Shown: positions 27,276-36,118, counted from the stretch's first letter. The stretch: 64,000 nucleotides of DNA from an uncultured Clostridia bacterium (GCA_947624015.1 CANQIA010000001.1:81657-145656); one strand, 5' to 3'. Made by a program: numbers and translations. Notes: generated from the sequence alone by a model not told the origin.

Positions 27276-28283
27276 TTAATTTTCCTCCTCCTGAGTATTC
27301 ACGACAGTGGTCATGTCGAGAGCCTCTTCATTTTTAACGCCGATATCCTCTATCTCTCCGTTTATTACCTTTAAAAACGCCTCCTCCAGATTGAGAGAAA
27401 CAGGTCTTAACATAAGCAGGGAGGCGTCCTCTTCCGCCAAGGCGCTGCTTATGGTCTCCCTTATGTCAACGCCCTTTTTTCCCTCTACCTTTATGTTGTA
27501 GGTCCCGTCGGGATTGGCTGCGTCTATAAATGCTCTTTCTATATCCGCCCATTCCATGAGCTTTTGGCATATGGCAGGTCCGTCGCCCTTTACGGTTATC
27601 ATCTGGGCAGAGTTGTCAGCCTTTCCGGAAAGACCCTCCGTAGTATCCGTAGCAACTATCCTGCCCTTGTTTATTATCATTACCCTGTCGCATACGGCGC
27701 TTACCTCGCTTAATATATGAGAGCTGAGTATTACGGTATGCCTTTTGCCCAGCCTTCTAATAAGATCCCGCATCTCTATTATCTGACGGGGATCCAGACC
27801 TACCGTAGGCTCGTCAAGTATAAGCACTTCGGGAAAGCCTACAAGCGCCTGAGCCAGACCGACTCTTTGCCTGTATCCCTTTGAAAGATTTTTTACAAGG
27901 CGCTTATATACATCCTTTATTTTGACAGTAGTTATTATTTCCTCTATCATAGAAGGTCTGTCCGCCTTTTTTACCTTCTTCAGATCGCACACAAAGTCAA
28001 GGTATTCTTCCACCGTCATATCTGCATAGAGAGGGGGTACGTCGGGCAGATATCCAAGCTGCCCCTTTGCCTTTACAGGCTCGTCAAGTATATCGTAGCC
28101 GTTTATCCTCACAGTGCCTGAGGTGGCGGATATAAAGCCTGTCATTATATTCATAGTAGTAGTCTTTCCTGCGCCGTTAGGTCCAAGAAAGCCCAGTATT
28201 TCCCCGTCGTTTACTACAAATGAGATATTGTCCACCGCAGTGTGAGGTCCGAATTTCTTAGTAAGATTTTTTACCTCTATCAA
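27276..28283 (-). CDS. ABC transporter ATP-binding protein (GldA-like)
   Basis: 335 residues. Walker A GPNGAGKTTT (near residue 35), Q-loop GYLPDVPPLY, signature LSKGYRQRVGLAQAL, Walker B VLILDEPTVGLDP and switch His in SSHILSEV are all intact. A C-terminal extension of about 120 residues is typical of the subfamily pairing with ABC-2 permeases. The start is a TTG with AAAGGAGG upstream. First gene of the four-gene operon. Confidence 0.94.
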   Translation of the reverse strand: MIEVKNLTKKFGPHTAVDNISFVVNDGEILGFLGPNGAGKTTTMNIMTGFISATSGTVRINGYDILDEPVKAKGQLGYLPDVPPLYADMTVEEYLDFVCDLKKVKKADRPSMIEEIITTVKIKDVYKRLVKNLSKGYRQRVGLAQALVGFPEVLILDEPTVGLDPRQIIEMRDLIRRLGKRHTVILSSHILSEVSAVCDRVMIINKGRIVATDTTEGLSGKADNSAQMITVKGDGPAICQKLMEWADIERAFIDAANPDGTYNIKVEGKKGVDIRETISSALAEEDASLLMLRPVSLNLEEAFLKVINGEIEDIGVKNEEALDMTTVVNTQEEEN

Positions 28284-28320
28284 AATATTTCCTCCTTTGC
28301 AAAGAGCTTCATATACATAT

Positions 28321-28349
28321 ATAATACTACAAATAACGTATTAAGGCAA
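28321..28349 (-). promoter_or_regulatory. promoter of the Gld-like ABC operon
   Basis: Minus strand TTGCCT (28344-28349), 17 bases, TATTAT (28321-28326). Confidence 0.6.
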
Positions 28350-28409
28350 ATTAAATGTTTATTAAGGGCAAAACAGAGCATAGGGACTTGTAGCGTAAAC
28401 TAAATATAT

Positions 28410-28438
28410 TTGTCGCAGAATGTCGCACTTTTTATGCT
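28410..28438 (+). promoter_or_regulatory. promoter of the tail-like three-gene cluster
   Basis: TTGTCG (28410-28415), 17 bases, TATGCT (28433-28438), followed by AAAGGAGGG before the first ATG. The promoter faces away from the ABC promoter. Confidence 0.5.
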
Positions 28439-28473
28439 ATCCTCGTTTTATAAAGGTGTAAAGGAGGGTAAAT

Positions 28474-29019
28474 ATGACAAGTGTTCAAAGAGATATAATG
28501 CGTACAAGAAGGCGTATAATCAATCTTGAAAATACACTGATAAGAGGCAGAAATCAAAGAATGCTCACAAGGATACAGAGGTCTGCCTATGATCGAAGGG
28601 AAACAGATGAGGCTTTTACAAGGACAAGGCTTGACATTCTGAGAAAAGAGCTGGCAGACGTTACCCAAAGAGGGCGTATGACGGCAGACAAAATAGTAGA
28701 GCTTGAAACAGCCCAAAGTCCCACCGCATATATTGGGGACAAGAGAGAGGAAAGGAGCATAGAGCTGACAGAGGAGCTAAGATGCATCAATGAAGAAAAG
28801 CGGGAAATAAAGAGCGAGATAGCTTTGATAATGGAACAGCTCAGCAATATGGAATATGACAGGAGGGAAGAGGGAGAGCTTGCATACAGGAGAGCAAGGA
28901 GGGAGTTCCTTATGGAGGAATATTCAAGAGAGCTTAAAAGACTGGACAGACTTAACAGGCGGCTTTTCAAGTCCTCTCTTGAAAGGGAAGTAAAAACGAA
29001 AGGAGAAAAATATGTATGA
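28474..29019 (+). CDS. Arg/Glu-rich coiled-coil protein
   Basis: 181 residues, almost entirely charged helix with strong heptad character and no signal peptide. An internal duplication is visible: YDRRETDEAFTRTRLDILRK (residues about 39-58) resembles YDRREEGELAYRRARREFLM (about 128-147). I do not recognise a family. It overlaps the following LysM gene by eight bases, so the two are co-translated. A structural or scaffold role linked to the phage-like neighbour is possible but only inferred from context. Confidence 0.75.
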   Translation: MTSVQRDIMRTRRRIINLENTLIRGRNQRMLTRIQRSAYDRRETDEAFTRTRLDILRKELADVTQRGRMTADKIVELETAQSPTAYIGDKREERSIELTEELRCINEEKREIKSEIALIMEQLSNMEYDRREEGELAYRRARREFLMEEYSRELKRLDRLNRRLFKSSLEREVKTKGEKYV

Positions 29020-29641
29020 AGTATGGCTGGGTGAAATAAAGCTGCCTGTTGCACCCGAAAAAATAACTATTACAACAGGCTCGTTAAATGAAACGGTAAC
29101 CCTGGTGGAGGGCGGCGAAATAAACCTTATAAGGTCTCCGGGACTTAAGACAATATCCTTTGAAGCCCTTATACCCAATACAAAATATCCCTTTGCTTCC
29201 TATCTTTATGATGACTTTAAAAACGCCGACTATTATAAGGAAGCAATAGCCAAGCTCAAGGAGAGCAAAAAGGTACTTGCCTTTGTTATAACAAGAGTAA
29301 TGGGAAACAAGGTATTCAATTACACAGGCATAAGCTCCACTCTTGAGGAATACAGATTTACCGAAAGCGCTCATGAGGGCTACGACCTTAAGGCGGCGCT
29401 TACGTTAAAGGAGTACAGAACATTTGGCGCAGTCTTTTTGGACTCTCCCTCAAGGGAGAGAGAAGTCCAAAACGCTCCTTCGGCAGATTCTCATGTTGTG
29501 CAGACGGGAGAGAGCCTGTGGCTCATTGCAAAAAAATATTATGGCGACGGAAGTGAATGGCGCCGCATATATGAGGCAAATAAAAATACCATATCGGATC
29601 CCAACAGAATAAGTTCGGGCATGAATATTGTAATACCCTAG
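29012..29641 (+). CDS. XkdP-like phage tail/baseplate protein with LysM domain
   Basis: 209 residues. The N-terminal part (VWLGEIKLPVAPEKITITTG ... FEALIPNTKYPF) matches the fold of PBSX XkdP / tail-hub chaperone proteins, where LPV-P--- and an FE--LP--YP motif are usual. The C-terminal 50 residues form a LysM domain (VVQTGESLWLIAKKYYGDGS ... IYEANKNTI ... GMNIVIP). In phages and tail-derived particles this protein sits between the tape measure and baseplate genes. Here it has no other recognisable tail genes around it, so it is an orphan or a domesticated remnant. Confidence 0.82.
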   Translation: MYEVWLGEIKLPVAPEKITITTGSLNETVTLVEGGEINLIRSPGLKTISFEALIPNTKYPFASYLYDDFKNADYYKEAIAKLKESKKVLAFVITRVMGNKVFNYTGISSTLEEYRFTESAHEGYDLKAALTLKEYRTFGAVFLDSPSREREVQNAPSADSHVVQTGESLWLIAKKYYGDGSEWRRIYEANKNTISDPNRISSGMNIVIP

Positions 29642-29653
29642 GAGGCGAATAAA

Positions 29654-30400
29654 ATGAAAGATCTGATAGAAATGACAGAAAACATTATTGAGGATATAAG
29701 CTTTGATATACCTCTGCCCGAGGAGGCGCTTGTACAAGCGGAGGACATAAGTAAGGTATCAAACCCCCTGTATGTAAGTAATGAAGGCGGCAATGAAACC
29801 GTCTACAATACATATAACAGCAGGAACACCGAAAATCTGTATAATATACCTATCGACGGGAGAGAAGAGGTATACAACAGCAATGCAATATTCGGCGGCG
29901 GGGATACTGTGTACAACAGCAGCGAAAGCTACGGAGAAAGCAGCCTGTACAATGTGTATAACGAATATAACCATGTGTACAGCAATGCTGGTAACCACAG
30001 CCTGCAGCAGATATACAACAGCATTTTAAAAAACAGTGTGTCCTATGCAAACGACGGCGTAAACGACGGCAATATACAGTATGCTTACAGCAGTGTAAAA
30101 AATGTTGGCGGCAGCAATACATACGACAGTTCATTAAGCTATATCCAAAGCAGTGGATACAATGATAACAGTCCGGTATACAATGATCGGGACAGCAGCG
30201 TATATAAAAGCAGAAACGATTACAGCTATATACGTCAGAATGCTGACAACAGAAAAACGAATAATTATAACAGCGATATAAATATAAATATGGGAGGTAT
30301 TACCCAGAATATAAATCGGGACAATTGTGAAGAGGTTATGGATATGCTTGTGGAAAGCCTTATGAGAGGTCTTAGCTGCAAGGGTGCGGGAGTGTATTAG
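29654..30400 (+). CDS. Tyr-Asn repeat protein with tail-protein-like C-terminus
   Basis: 248 residues. The middle (about 45-200) is low complexity built on YN or VYN steps every 8-15 residues (ETVYNTYNSRNTENLYN, EEVYNSN, DTVYNSS, SSLYNVYNEYN), rich in Ser, Asn and Gly. The last 40 residues (INMGGITQNINRDNCEEVMD and on) look like the beta-turn-plus-helix ends of phage tail proteins of the type that carry INMGGITQNI-like strands; this resemblance is from memory. No signal peptide. Downstream of the XkdP-like gene with 12 bases between, closed by a strong terminator. Confidence 0.7.
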   Translation: MKDLIEMTENIIEDISFDIPLPEEALVQAEDISKVSNPLYVSNEGGNETVYNTYNSRNTENLYNIPIDGREEVYNSNAIFGGGDTVYNSSESYGESSLYNVYNEYNHVYSNAGNHSLQQIYNSILKNSVSYANDGVNDGNIQYAYSSVKNVGGSNTYDSSLSYIQSSGYNDNSPVYNDRDSSVYKSRNDYSYIRQNADNRKTNNYNSDININMGGITQNINRDNCEEVMDMLVESLMRGLSCKGAGVY

Positions 30401-30451
30401 TGCTTTGTATCTATGGCTGCCTGCCATGGCTTAAATATTGATATATTTGAA

Positions 30452-30478
30452 AGAGGCTGCCGCTATGCGGCAGCCTCT
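30452..30478. terminator. strong terminator hairpin
   Basis: AGAGGCTGCCGC-TAT-GCGGCAGCCTCT, a perfect 12-bp stem between the convergent YN-repeat and pectate-lyase genes. The T tract is short on either strand, but the stem is very stable. Confidence 0.75.
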
Positions 30479-30482
30479 ATAT

Positions 30483-33400
30483 TTAGGCATCTAAGCCTGT
30501 AATTGCTTCTGCATTGCTTATTTCCGCTGATGCCGCAGGCTTTTCGGCAGGCATCATGTAATCGGTATCAAGGGCTTTTTGAAGTATCTGAGCCACATTT
30601 GCAGAATCGAAGTTTTTGTTTGCGTAAACGTCGCCGTTTGCAAGTCCCTGAGGCGTTATGTCAGAGTCAGATGCGCAAAGCACATATGCAAACATTATTG
30701 CGGCGTCTGTTGCGGTAACACTTCCGTCGCAGTCGGTATCGCCGAGAACATTGGGAGCGGGGAGCGTTTCGGGATCTATAGCCTGTTTTGAAAGCTTTAT
30801 ATTGCTGAACTCCGTCGCATTTATTCTCACATGATCCATTTCGTCCTGAGCTGCGTCTGTGGCAAAGCCTACATAACAGGTCTCGGGAAGAGTAGTGGTA
30901 TATGTTTCAAGATCATACCATTCCTTGCCGTCTAATGAAGCTGAAACAGTGATAGTCTGTCCTTTTCTTGTAAGTCTGCCCCAGCCGTGATTAGGCTCAA
31001 GGTCTGCTCTGGTCTGAGGAACGCCTAAGAAATTGGAAGAACAAATAGCTGCTCCGTCCTGAGTTTTCCTTGCAAGAGACCTTATGTTCTTTGCCTTTAC
31101 ATAGTTGCCTGAAACGTCCTTGACGCCTTCGTAATCCTCGCCCTTAAGGTAAGAGAGTGAAGCCATATAGAACTCGCTTGAGGGATCGAGGCTTGCTCTT
31201 GCCATAAGACCTGAATGCTGTAAATAGTCGACCTTTGCAATATTGTCAATACGAGCTGTAAATGTAAAGTCGCCCTCTACCTGCTTGTAGTCAAAGTGGA
31301 GACGATCGGGGTTTTGAGCGCCGGAGGTGTTGAGCGCACCCATATGTCCTGCGCCCACAGACGTAAGCTTGCCCGTTGAAGGACTCCAAAGGCTTGTGCC
31401 GCCTGCGCCTACTGCGCCTATATCCTCTGCGGTATATCCTGAAAGATTACTTTCGGCATCATTAGGTACCACTACTATCTTTATAGGATCTGAGAATATG
31501 GAAGGCACATTGTCTTCATCATATGAAAGCAGAGCCAGATTGTACATACCCGTGTCCTTAGGCGTAAATGTTGCTGCGCCGTTTGACTGAGTACCTACCA
31601 TTTGATCGTTGATATAAACCTCGTCAAAGTTGTCTGCTTTTACCTCATAGGTCTCGCCCTGAGTAAGCACTATGTAGTGAGATGACAGATTGCCGAGCTT
31701 TGTACCCTTAAGATATACATCCACATTATCAATAGGATCGGCTTCGGGAGCCTTCTTTGGCGTATTGTCCCATTCGTTGAGTATATCGTTTAAATATACC
31801 TCTATATTGGAATAGCCCTTGTAGGGACTGTTTTCGTCTGTTATTATAGCCCCTGCGTCCGCCTTGTTGTTCTTGTCAAGCTGATGTTCGTCCTCCCAGT
31901 TATCGGGCATACCGTCGCTATCGGAATCTGCCTGTTCGGCTCTGTATTCCTTGTCGAAAACTCCGCCGTCTTCAAATTCGCTGTTTATAAAGTAGCCGTT
32001 ATTGGTTCTTACATCATGTATAAGTCTTGCGTCCTGAGCGTCTCTTGCATAGGAAGCGCCGACCTCGTTAAGCACCTTGTTGTATGCTTCCTGAGCGGTC
32101 TCGGCTTCATAGGGATTGACAAGCTCTATGGGTTTGTCAAGAGTATTTGACGCTGTCAGATCCTTTACGCCTAAGGCGTTTTGTGCGCTTACGGTGGGAT
32201 TGCCCTCGACTACGTTGCCGTTAAAGTAGAACTTGGATCTGCCGTCAAAGTCGAATATAAGATCCTTTACCTTGGCGATCGTATCGGGTCCTGCCTTGTG
32301 ATAATTGTTGGTAAAGTTGATCTGACCGTCGCCTCTTTCGCCGCCGTAGCCTGTGTTGTGTCCCCAGTTGTAAATTACGTTGTTGGAGAACTGCATAAAG
32401 CAGTTATAATTTACGTTCTGATAGGAGAAGGCGCCTTCAAATCTGGGATTTCTTGTGCCGTTGTTGGCATAGAGATTGTGAGTGAAGGTGGTCTCGTATC
32501 CGTTCATGATAGAACCCATGCCGTGCTTTGCCTCGGATTCTCCTGCCGCTATTTCATTGTCGCTGTTGAGCTTGCCGTTCTTATTTACCATAGAAAGGCT
32601 GTTTGCTATAATGTTGTACTGTATGCTGGAGTTTACAAGCTCCTTGGCTGTAAAGCACTCGTCAACGCCCCAGTTGAACGTACAGTGATCGATCACTATA
32701 TTTTCGCCGCTGGCTGTAGCCGCATCCATATCGTAGCCTTCGCCAAGTCTTGTTCTTATGTATCTTACGACTATGTTCTTGCCGGAAAATTTAAACGAAC
32801 CGCCGTAGAATGTAATGCCGGAACCGGGAGCCGTCTGACCGGCTATGGTGGTATTGTCGGTCACATTAAAGCGTCTTTCGTTTTTCCCTGCGGTAGGATC
32901 TATTTTAATAGTGCCTCCTACGGCAAATACTATTGTTCTGGGAGCGGTCTTGTTACCCGTATCTTTTCTCTCCAGACCGTATCTGAAGGAACCGGGCTGA
33001 GGATCCTTGACAGAATCCGTAAGGTTGGTAACAACATATACGTCGCCGGGCTGCTCCACAGTACCTCTGCCGCCCTGTGAATATTTGCCGCCGCCTTCAA
33101 CTGTGGGGAAGGCGGGAGTAAGCTCTTTGGCAGCCCCTGTGGTTACGGTCCTTTCGGTAAATACATGGTAAGGATTTTTCTTTGTCTCAGGCTTGCTCTT
33201 GTCAAAGGCAATGACTTTGATTTTATACTCTTTGCCTGCCTTAAGGTTAGATGTAAGAGCTTCTGTTATCTGATCCTCAAGGAAGAAAGTGCTGTTGGCA
33301 TCATCATTTTCGGCGCCTGCTCTTCTGAGCTTTTTGCCATGGTTAAAGGAGGATATCTCGTGATCCTCATGCCAATTGGCGCCGCCGTCATCGGAATAGT

Positions 33401-33893
33401 ATATCGAATAGCCGGTACAGAAGCTTTCTGAAACGACCTCTGTGTCCAGATAAGCGTTTTTAATGAACTTACCTCCCGCATCGGGATGGGGGTCACGTAT
33501 TTCCAGAGGAATGCCGGTAGGCGTATCCACAACGCCCTTTATTACATTGTGGATTGCCGAATTGTCGTTTGCAGGCTTTCCCGTACCCTCCGGGGACCAG
33601 TTGTCATATACTATTATCATACCGCTTGTGGGGTTAGTCCAGCCTGCGGTAGGATTGCCTGTGGACATAAGCTGTCCGTCGGCAGTCAAGGGATTGGCTT
33701 TTATTACGTTGCCCTGTATGTCTACGGCAGGGAATGTGACAACTATTTTGTCATCGTCCACGTCTACCTCAAGATCTGTGGTAGATCTGTAATTATATTC
33801 TCCTGTCGTACTTTCATAGCGGGCAAATGCGGGAATGCCGCTCATGGATACCAGCATGGTAACGGCAAGCATACCGCTTATGAGTTTCTTCAT
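30483..33893 (-). CDS. secreted multi-domain pectate-lyase-like protein with dockerin
   Basis: 1136 residues from the ATG at 33893 (AAAGGAGC upstream). Signal peptide MKKLISGMLAVTMLVSMSG. Domains in order: an Fn3-like region (about 30-250); a right-handed beta-helix lyase (about 260-600) with the PL1-like series FPTVEGGGKYSQGGRG, RTIVFAVGGTI, TIAGQTAPGSGI, IVIDHCTFNWGVDE and GTRNPRFEG; a calcium-binding DSDSDGMPDNWEDEH segment; an Ig-like stretch; a concanavalin-like DUF1349-type domain (LHFDYKQVEGDFTFTARID); then a dockerin (GDTDCDGSVTATDAA, second loop degenerate). Predicted extracellular, cutting pectin backbone and docked to a scaffold or substrate. Confidence 0.88.
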   Translation of the reverse strand: MKKLISGMLAVTMLVSMSGIPAFARYESTTGEYNYRSTTDLEVDVDDDKIVVTFPAVDIQGNVIKANPLTADGQLMSTGNPTAGWTNPTSGMIIVYDNWSPEGTGKPANDNSAIHNVIKGVVDTPTGIPLEIRDPHPDAGGKFIKNAYLDTEVVSESFCTGYSIYYSDDGGANWHEDHEISSFNHGKKLRRAGAENDDANSTFFLEDQITEALTSNLKAGKEYKIKVIAFDKSKPETKKNPYHVFTERTVTTGAAKELTPAFPTVEGGGKYSQGGRGTVEQPGDVYVVTNLTDSVKDPQPGSFRYGLERKDTGNKTAPRTIVFAVGGTIKIDPTAGKNERRFNVTDNTTIAGQTAPGSGITFYGGSFKFSGKNIVVRYIRTRLGEGYDMDAATASGENIVIDHCTFNWGVDECFTAKELVNSSIQYNIIANSLSMVNKNGKLNSDNEIAAGESEAKHGMGSIMNGYETTFTHNLYANNGTRNPRFEGAFSYQNVNYNCFMQFSNNVIYNWGHNTGYGGERGDGQINFTNNYHKAGPDTIAKVKDLIFDFDGRSKFYFNGNVVEGNPTVSAQNALGVKDLTASNTLDKPIELVNPYEAETAQEAYNKVLNEVGASYARDAQDARLIHDVRTNNGYFINSEFEDGGVFDKEYRAEQADSDSDGMPDNWEDEHQLDKNNKADAGAIITDENSPYKGYSNIEVYLNDILNEWDNTPKKAPEADPIDNVDVYLKGTKLGNLSSHYIVLTQGETYEVKADNFDEVYINDQMVGTQSNGAATFTPKDTGMYNLALLSYDEDNVPSIFSDPIKIVVVPNDAESNLSGYTAEDIGAVGAGGTSLWSPSTGKLTSVGAGHMGALNTSGAQNPDRLHFDYKQVEGDFTFTARIDNIAKVDYLQHSGLMARASLDPSSEFYMASLSYLKGEDYEGVKDVSGNYVKAKNIRSLARKTQDGAAICSSNFLGVPQTRADLEPNHGWGRLTRKGQTITVSASLDGKEWYDLETYTTTLPETCYVGFATDAAQDEMDHVRINATEFSNIKLSKQAIDPETLPAPNVLGDTDCDGSVTATDAAIMFAYVLCASDSDITPQGLANGDVYANKNFDSANVAQILQKALDTDYMMPAEKPAASAEISNAEAITGLDA

Positions 33894-33931
33894 ATTAAAT
33901 GCTCCTTTCATTTAAAAATGTACTTGTAATC

Positions 33932-33960
33932 ATTATAACATAAAATAGTAATAATATAAA
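33932..33960 (-). promoter_or_regulatory. promoter of the pectate-lyase gene
   Basis: Minus strand TTTATA (33955-33960), 17 bases, TATAAT (33932-33937), about 40 bases upstream of the start. Confidence 0.5.
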
Positions 33961-34049
33961 GAAAAATAGTGTAAAAAAACCTAAAAAGTAAAGAGAAACT
34001 TTTGTAAATAAAGAGTTGTTCTTTTTTTGATGAAAAAGGCAAATGAATG

Positions 34050-34078
34050 TTGATTTTTTGTGAACAATATGATATAAT
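34050..34078 (+). promoter_or_regulatory. promoter of the PAS gene
   Basis: TTGATT (34050-34055), 17 bases, TATAAT (34073-34078), ahead of the AAAAGGGGAG ribosome binding site. Confidence 0.6.
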
Positions 34079-34143
34079 TTTTGCGAATATAGGGATATTA
34101 TTTAAAATTTGTTCAAATTTATTTTAAAAGGGGAGTGATATAT

Positions 34144-35130
34144 ATGCGGGAAAGCCGCTCGGAAAGTATTGAAGATTATTATAAGATAATGGAGAATATA
34201 CCTGTGCCTATATCCGTGTTCAGAGTGGAGACCGATGAAGAAACGGGATTCCCGACAGATACCGTGTTCACATTTATAAACAAGGCATATGACAATGTGA
34301 TAGGCTCCAAAAGAGAGGAATGTATAGGAAAAAGCTTTAGCGATGTGTTCCACCACGAAACGGATAATGCAAAATGGAATTATCTCCACTGGAATTCATC
34401 TCACAACGGCATGACGAACGAGTATGAGAACTATGCCGCGCCTATTGACAAATACTATTCCATAATCGTGTTTCCCATAATGTACGGCTACTGCGGAAGC
34501 ATACTGTGGGATATTACGATAGAAAAGAAATTTTCAAATCTTATATGGACACATCCCGGCGATAAGGAAAGCGGAGAGACCTTTTCAGCCGCTTGTAAAA
34601 AGCACAGAAAAAGCAATGTAAGGGATATGGGTACCTATACCACGACTATTCTCTATGTCAATACCAAGACGGGCAAATTCGATACCCTTAAAAACAGGGA
34701 TGTTATAAATTCCGCCGAGGATGAGGAATACGGCGAATTTATGGAAAATATGAAGAAATATCTTTCTCCCAAGGATTACGGGGATTTTGAAGAGGTATTT
34801 TCACTCTCAAGCATAAGGCAAAGGCAAAAGCAGGGAACACCTGCGGAAACAGAGCTGAGGATCCGTTACAACAACGATGAGGATTGGTACAGGATAGAGG
34901 GCATATTCCTGAAAAATTCCATAGAAGGCGACAATGAGGACTTTATAATAAGCTTTAAGAACATAGGAGAGCAAAGGCTTAGATCTCTTCGCCTCAGAAA
35001 TACTCATGAAAAGGAAATAGAAGAGCTTACAAAGGAAAACGCCGCATACAAAAAGGCTATCGCAGAGATAACGGATATGCTTGACAAAGATGCAAGGAAG
35101 AAAGCCGATGCCATACTCAAGGCTATATAA
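34144..35130 (+). CDS. PAS-domain protein without recognised output domain
   Basis: 328 residues, soluble. The first 125 residues look like a PAS sensor (YYKIMENIPVPISVFRVETD ... FTFINKAYDNVIGSKREECIGKSFSDVF), of the kind found at the front of GGDEF or kinase proteins in gut clostridia. A second PAS-like segment spans about 165-280 (TILYVNTKTGKFDTLKNRD). The C-terminus is a coiled coil (about 285-325). No GGDEF, EAL or kinase domain follows, so it is a sensor or adaptor. The ATG at 34144 fits the GGGGAG spacing; an in-frame GTG nine bases earlier is less likely. Confidence 0.75.
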   Translation: MRESRSESIEDYYKIMENIPVPISVFRVETDEETGFPTDTVFTFINKAYDNVIGSKREECIGKSFSDVFHHETDNAKWNYLHWNSSHNGMTNEYENYAAPIDKYYSIIVFPIMYGYCGSILWDITIEKKFSNLIWTHPGDKESGETFSAACKKHRKSNVRDMGTYTTTILYVNTKTGKFDTLKNRDVINSAEDEEYGEFMENMKKYLSPKDYGDFEEVFSLSSIRQRQKQGTPAETELRIRYNNDEDWYRIEGIFLKNSIEGDNEDFIISFKNIGEQRLRSLRLRNTHEKEIEELTKENAAYKKAIAEITDMLDKDARKKADAILKAI

Positions 35131-35147
35131 AATTCACAAATTTAATA

Positions 35148-35176
35148 TTGACAAAGGTATTCTGTTGTGATACAAT
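35148..35176 (+). promoter_or_regulatory. promoter of the ilv-leu T-box operon
   Basis: TTGACA (35148-35153), 17 bases, TACAAT (35171-35176). The T-box leader starts just behind it. Confidence 0.8.
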
Positions 35177-35189
35177 AACTCTTAATTAA

Positions 35190-35452
35190 TCTGAAAGGCT
35201 TAGATCGAGATACAGATAAGCTCGTCAATGATCTTACAGAGAGCTGTTCGGAGCTGAAAGACAGCAGATCATGAGTTTATTTATCACTCGGGAGCTTTCC
35301 CTCGGAAATGACAGTATGAGCGGAACGGTCGCCCCGTTATAGGCAAGGGCTTGATTGAGCCTGTAGAGGGATATGCAGCAATGTATATCCGAAATAGGGT
35401 GGTAACACGACATATTCGTCCCTGACTTTCTTGTGAAGGTCAGGGATTTTTT
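35190..35452 (+). promoter_or_regulatory. T-box riboswitch with isoleucine (ATC) specifier
   Basis: The T-box core AGGGTGGTAACACG lies at 35396-35409, and the terminator TCCCTGAC...GTCAGGGA plus six T at 35419-35452. In Stem I, CGAG (35206-35209) pairs with CTCG (35287-35290) and TAAGCTC (35217-35223) with GAGTTTA (35273-35279). This leaves opposing 7-base internal loops; the 3' loop TTTATCA contains ATC at 35283-35285 followed by A, read as an Ile codon. CAGAGAG near 35238 fits the distal AG bulge. Uncharged tRNA-Ile would favour the antiterminator and switch on the operon. Confidence 0.9.
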
Positions 35453-35520
35453 AATATATGCATATACATTATGTATACATTGGCTATGGTCTTATAGGCT
35501 TAACTTGTTAATTTAGTCTG

Positions 35521-35549
35521 TTGAATTGGTTCGGCAGATGTAGTATAAT
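35521..35549 (+). promoter_or_regulatory. second promoter downstream of the T-box
   Basis: TTGAAT (35521-35526), 17 bases, TATAAT (35544-35549), between the T-box terminator and ilvN. It would give T-box-independent expression of the operon. Confidence 0.6.
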
Positions 35550-35614
35550 TACTCTATATGTTATTATGATAGGGCGTGTATACGTTCCGATAATCAAGGA
35601 AGGAAGGTAAAAAA

Positions 35615-36118
35615 ATGAGCAGACATGTGTTGTCCATATTGGTCGATAATCAGGCAGGCGTTCTGAGCAGGGTATCGGGTCTTTTCTCAAGGCGTGATTA
35701 CAACATTGTCAGCCTCAGCGTCGGCGTTACGGAAGATGAAAACATTTCCCGAATTACCGTGCAGGTAGACTGCGATGATGTTTCTATCGAGCAGATAATA
35801 AAGCAGGTAGAAAAGCTTGTGGACGTAATAAGGGTAATAGAGCTTGGAAGAGACAGAGGCGTATTCCGAGAGCTTGCCCTGGTAAAGGTACAGGCAACGC
35901 CTAAAACACGGTCGGAGATAGCCACGATGGTGGATATTTACAGAGCCAACATTATAGACGTAGGCAGCGAGACCCTTACCATAGAGATAACAGGCAAGCC
36001 TTCCAAGATAGAGGCTTTTGCCTCACTTATGGCAGACTACGGCATAAAGGAAATAGTCAGAACAGGTCTTACGGGTCTTTGCAGGGGCAATCATCCTATA
36101 AGAAAGACAAGAAGTTAA
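35615..36118 (+). CDS. ilvN: acetolactate synthase small (regulatory) subunit
   Basis: 167 residues. The N-terminal ACT domain (HVLSILVDNQAGVLSRVSGLFSRRDYNI) is the valine-binding regulatory part, followed by a second ferredoxin-like domain (ELALVKVQATPKTRSEI). Partner of IlvB, which is encoded at the far end of the same operon. AAGGAAGG lies before the ATG. First gene behind the T-box leader. Confidence 0.96.
   Translation: MSRHVLSILVDNQAGVLSRVSGLFSRRDYNIVSLSVGVTEDENISRITVQVDCDDVSIEQIIKQVEKLVDVIRVIELGRDRGVFRELALVKVQATPKTRSEIATMVDIYRANIIDVGSETLTIEITGKPSKIEAFASLMADYGIKEIVRTGLTGLCRGNHPIRKTRS

Noticed and set aside
29654..30400. Possible CRISPR array suggested by regular repeats
   Set aside because: The repeats are in-frame YN codons of variable spacing inside an open reading frame, not identical DNA repeats with unique spacers.
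32181..33080. 299-codon open frame opposite the pectate-lyase gene
   Set aside because: Antisense shadow of a well-supported secreted enzyme; the translation shows no domain and has unnatural Tyr/Val/Cys runs.
35177..35614. Leader-peptide attenuation of the ilv operon
   Set aside because: No short Ile/Leu/Val-rich reading frame with a binding site; the T-box motif explains the terminator.
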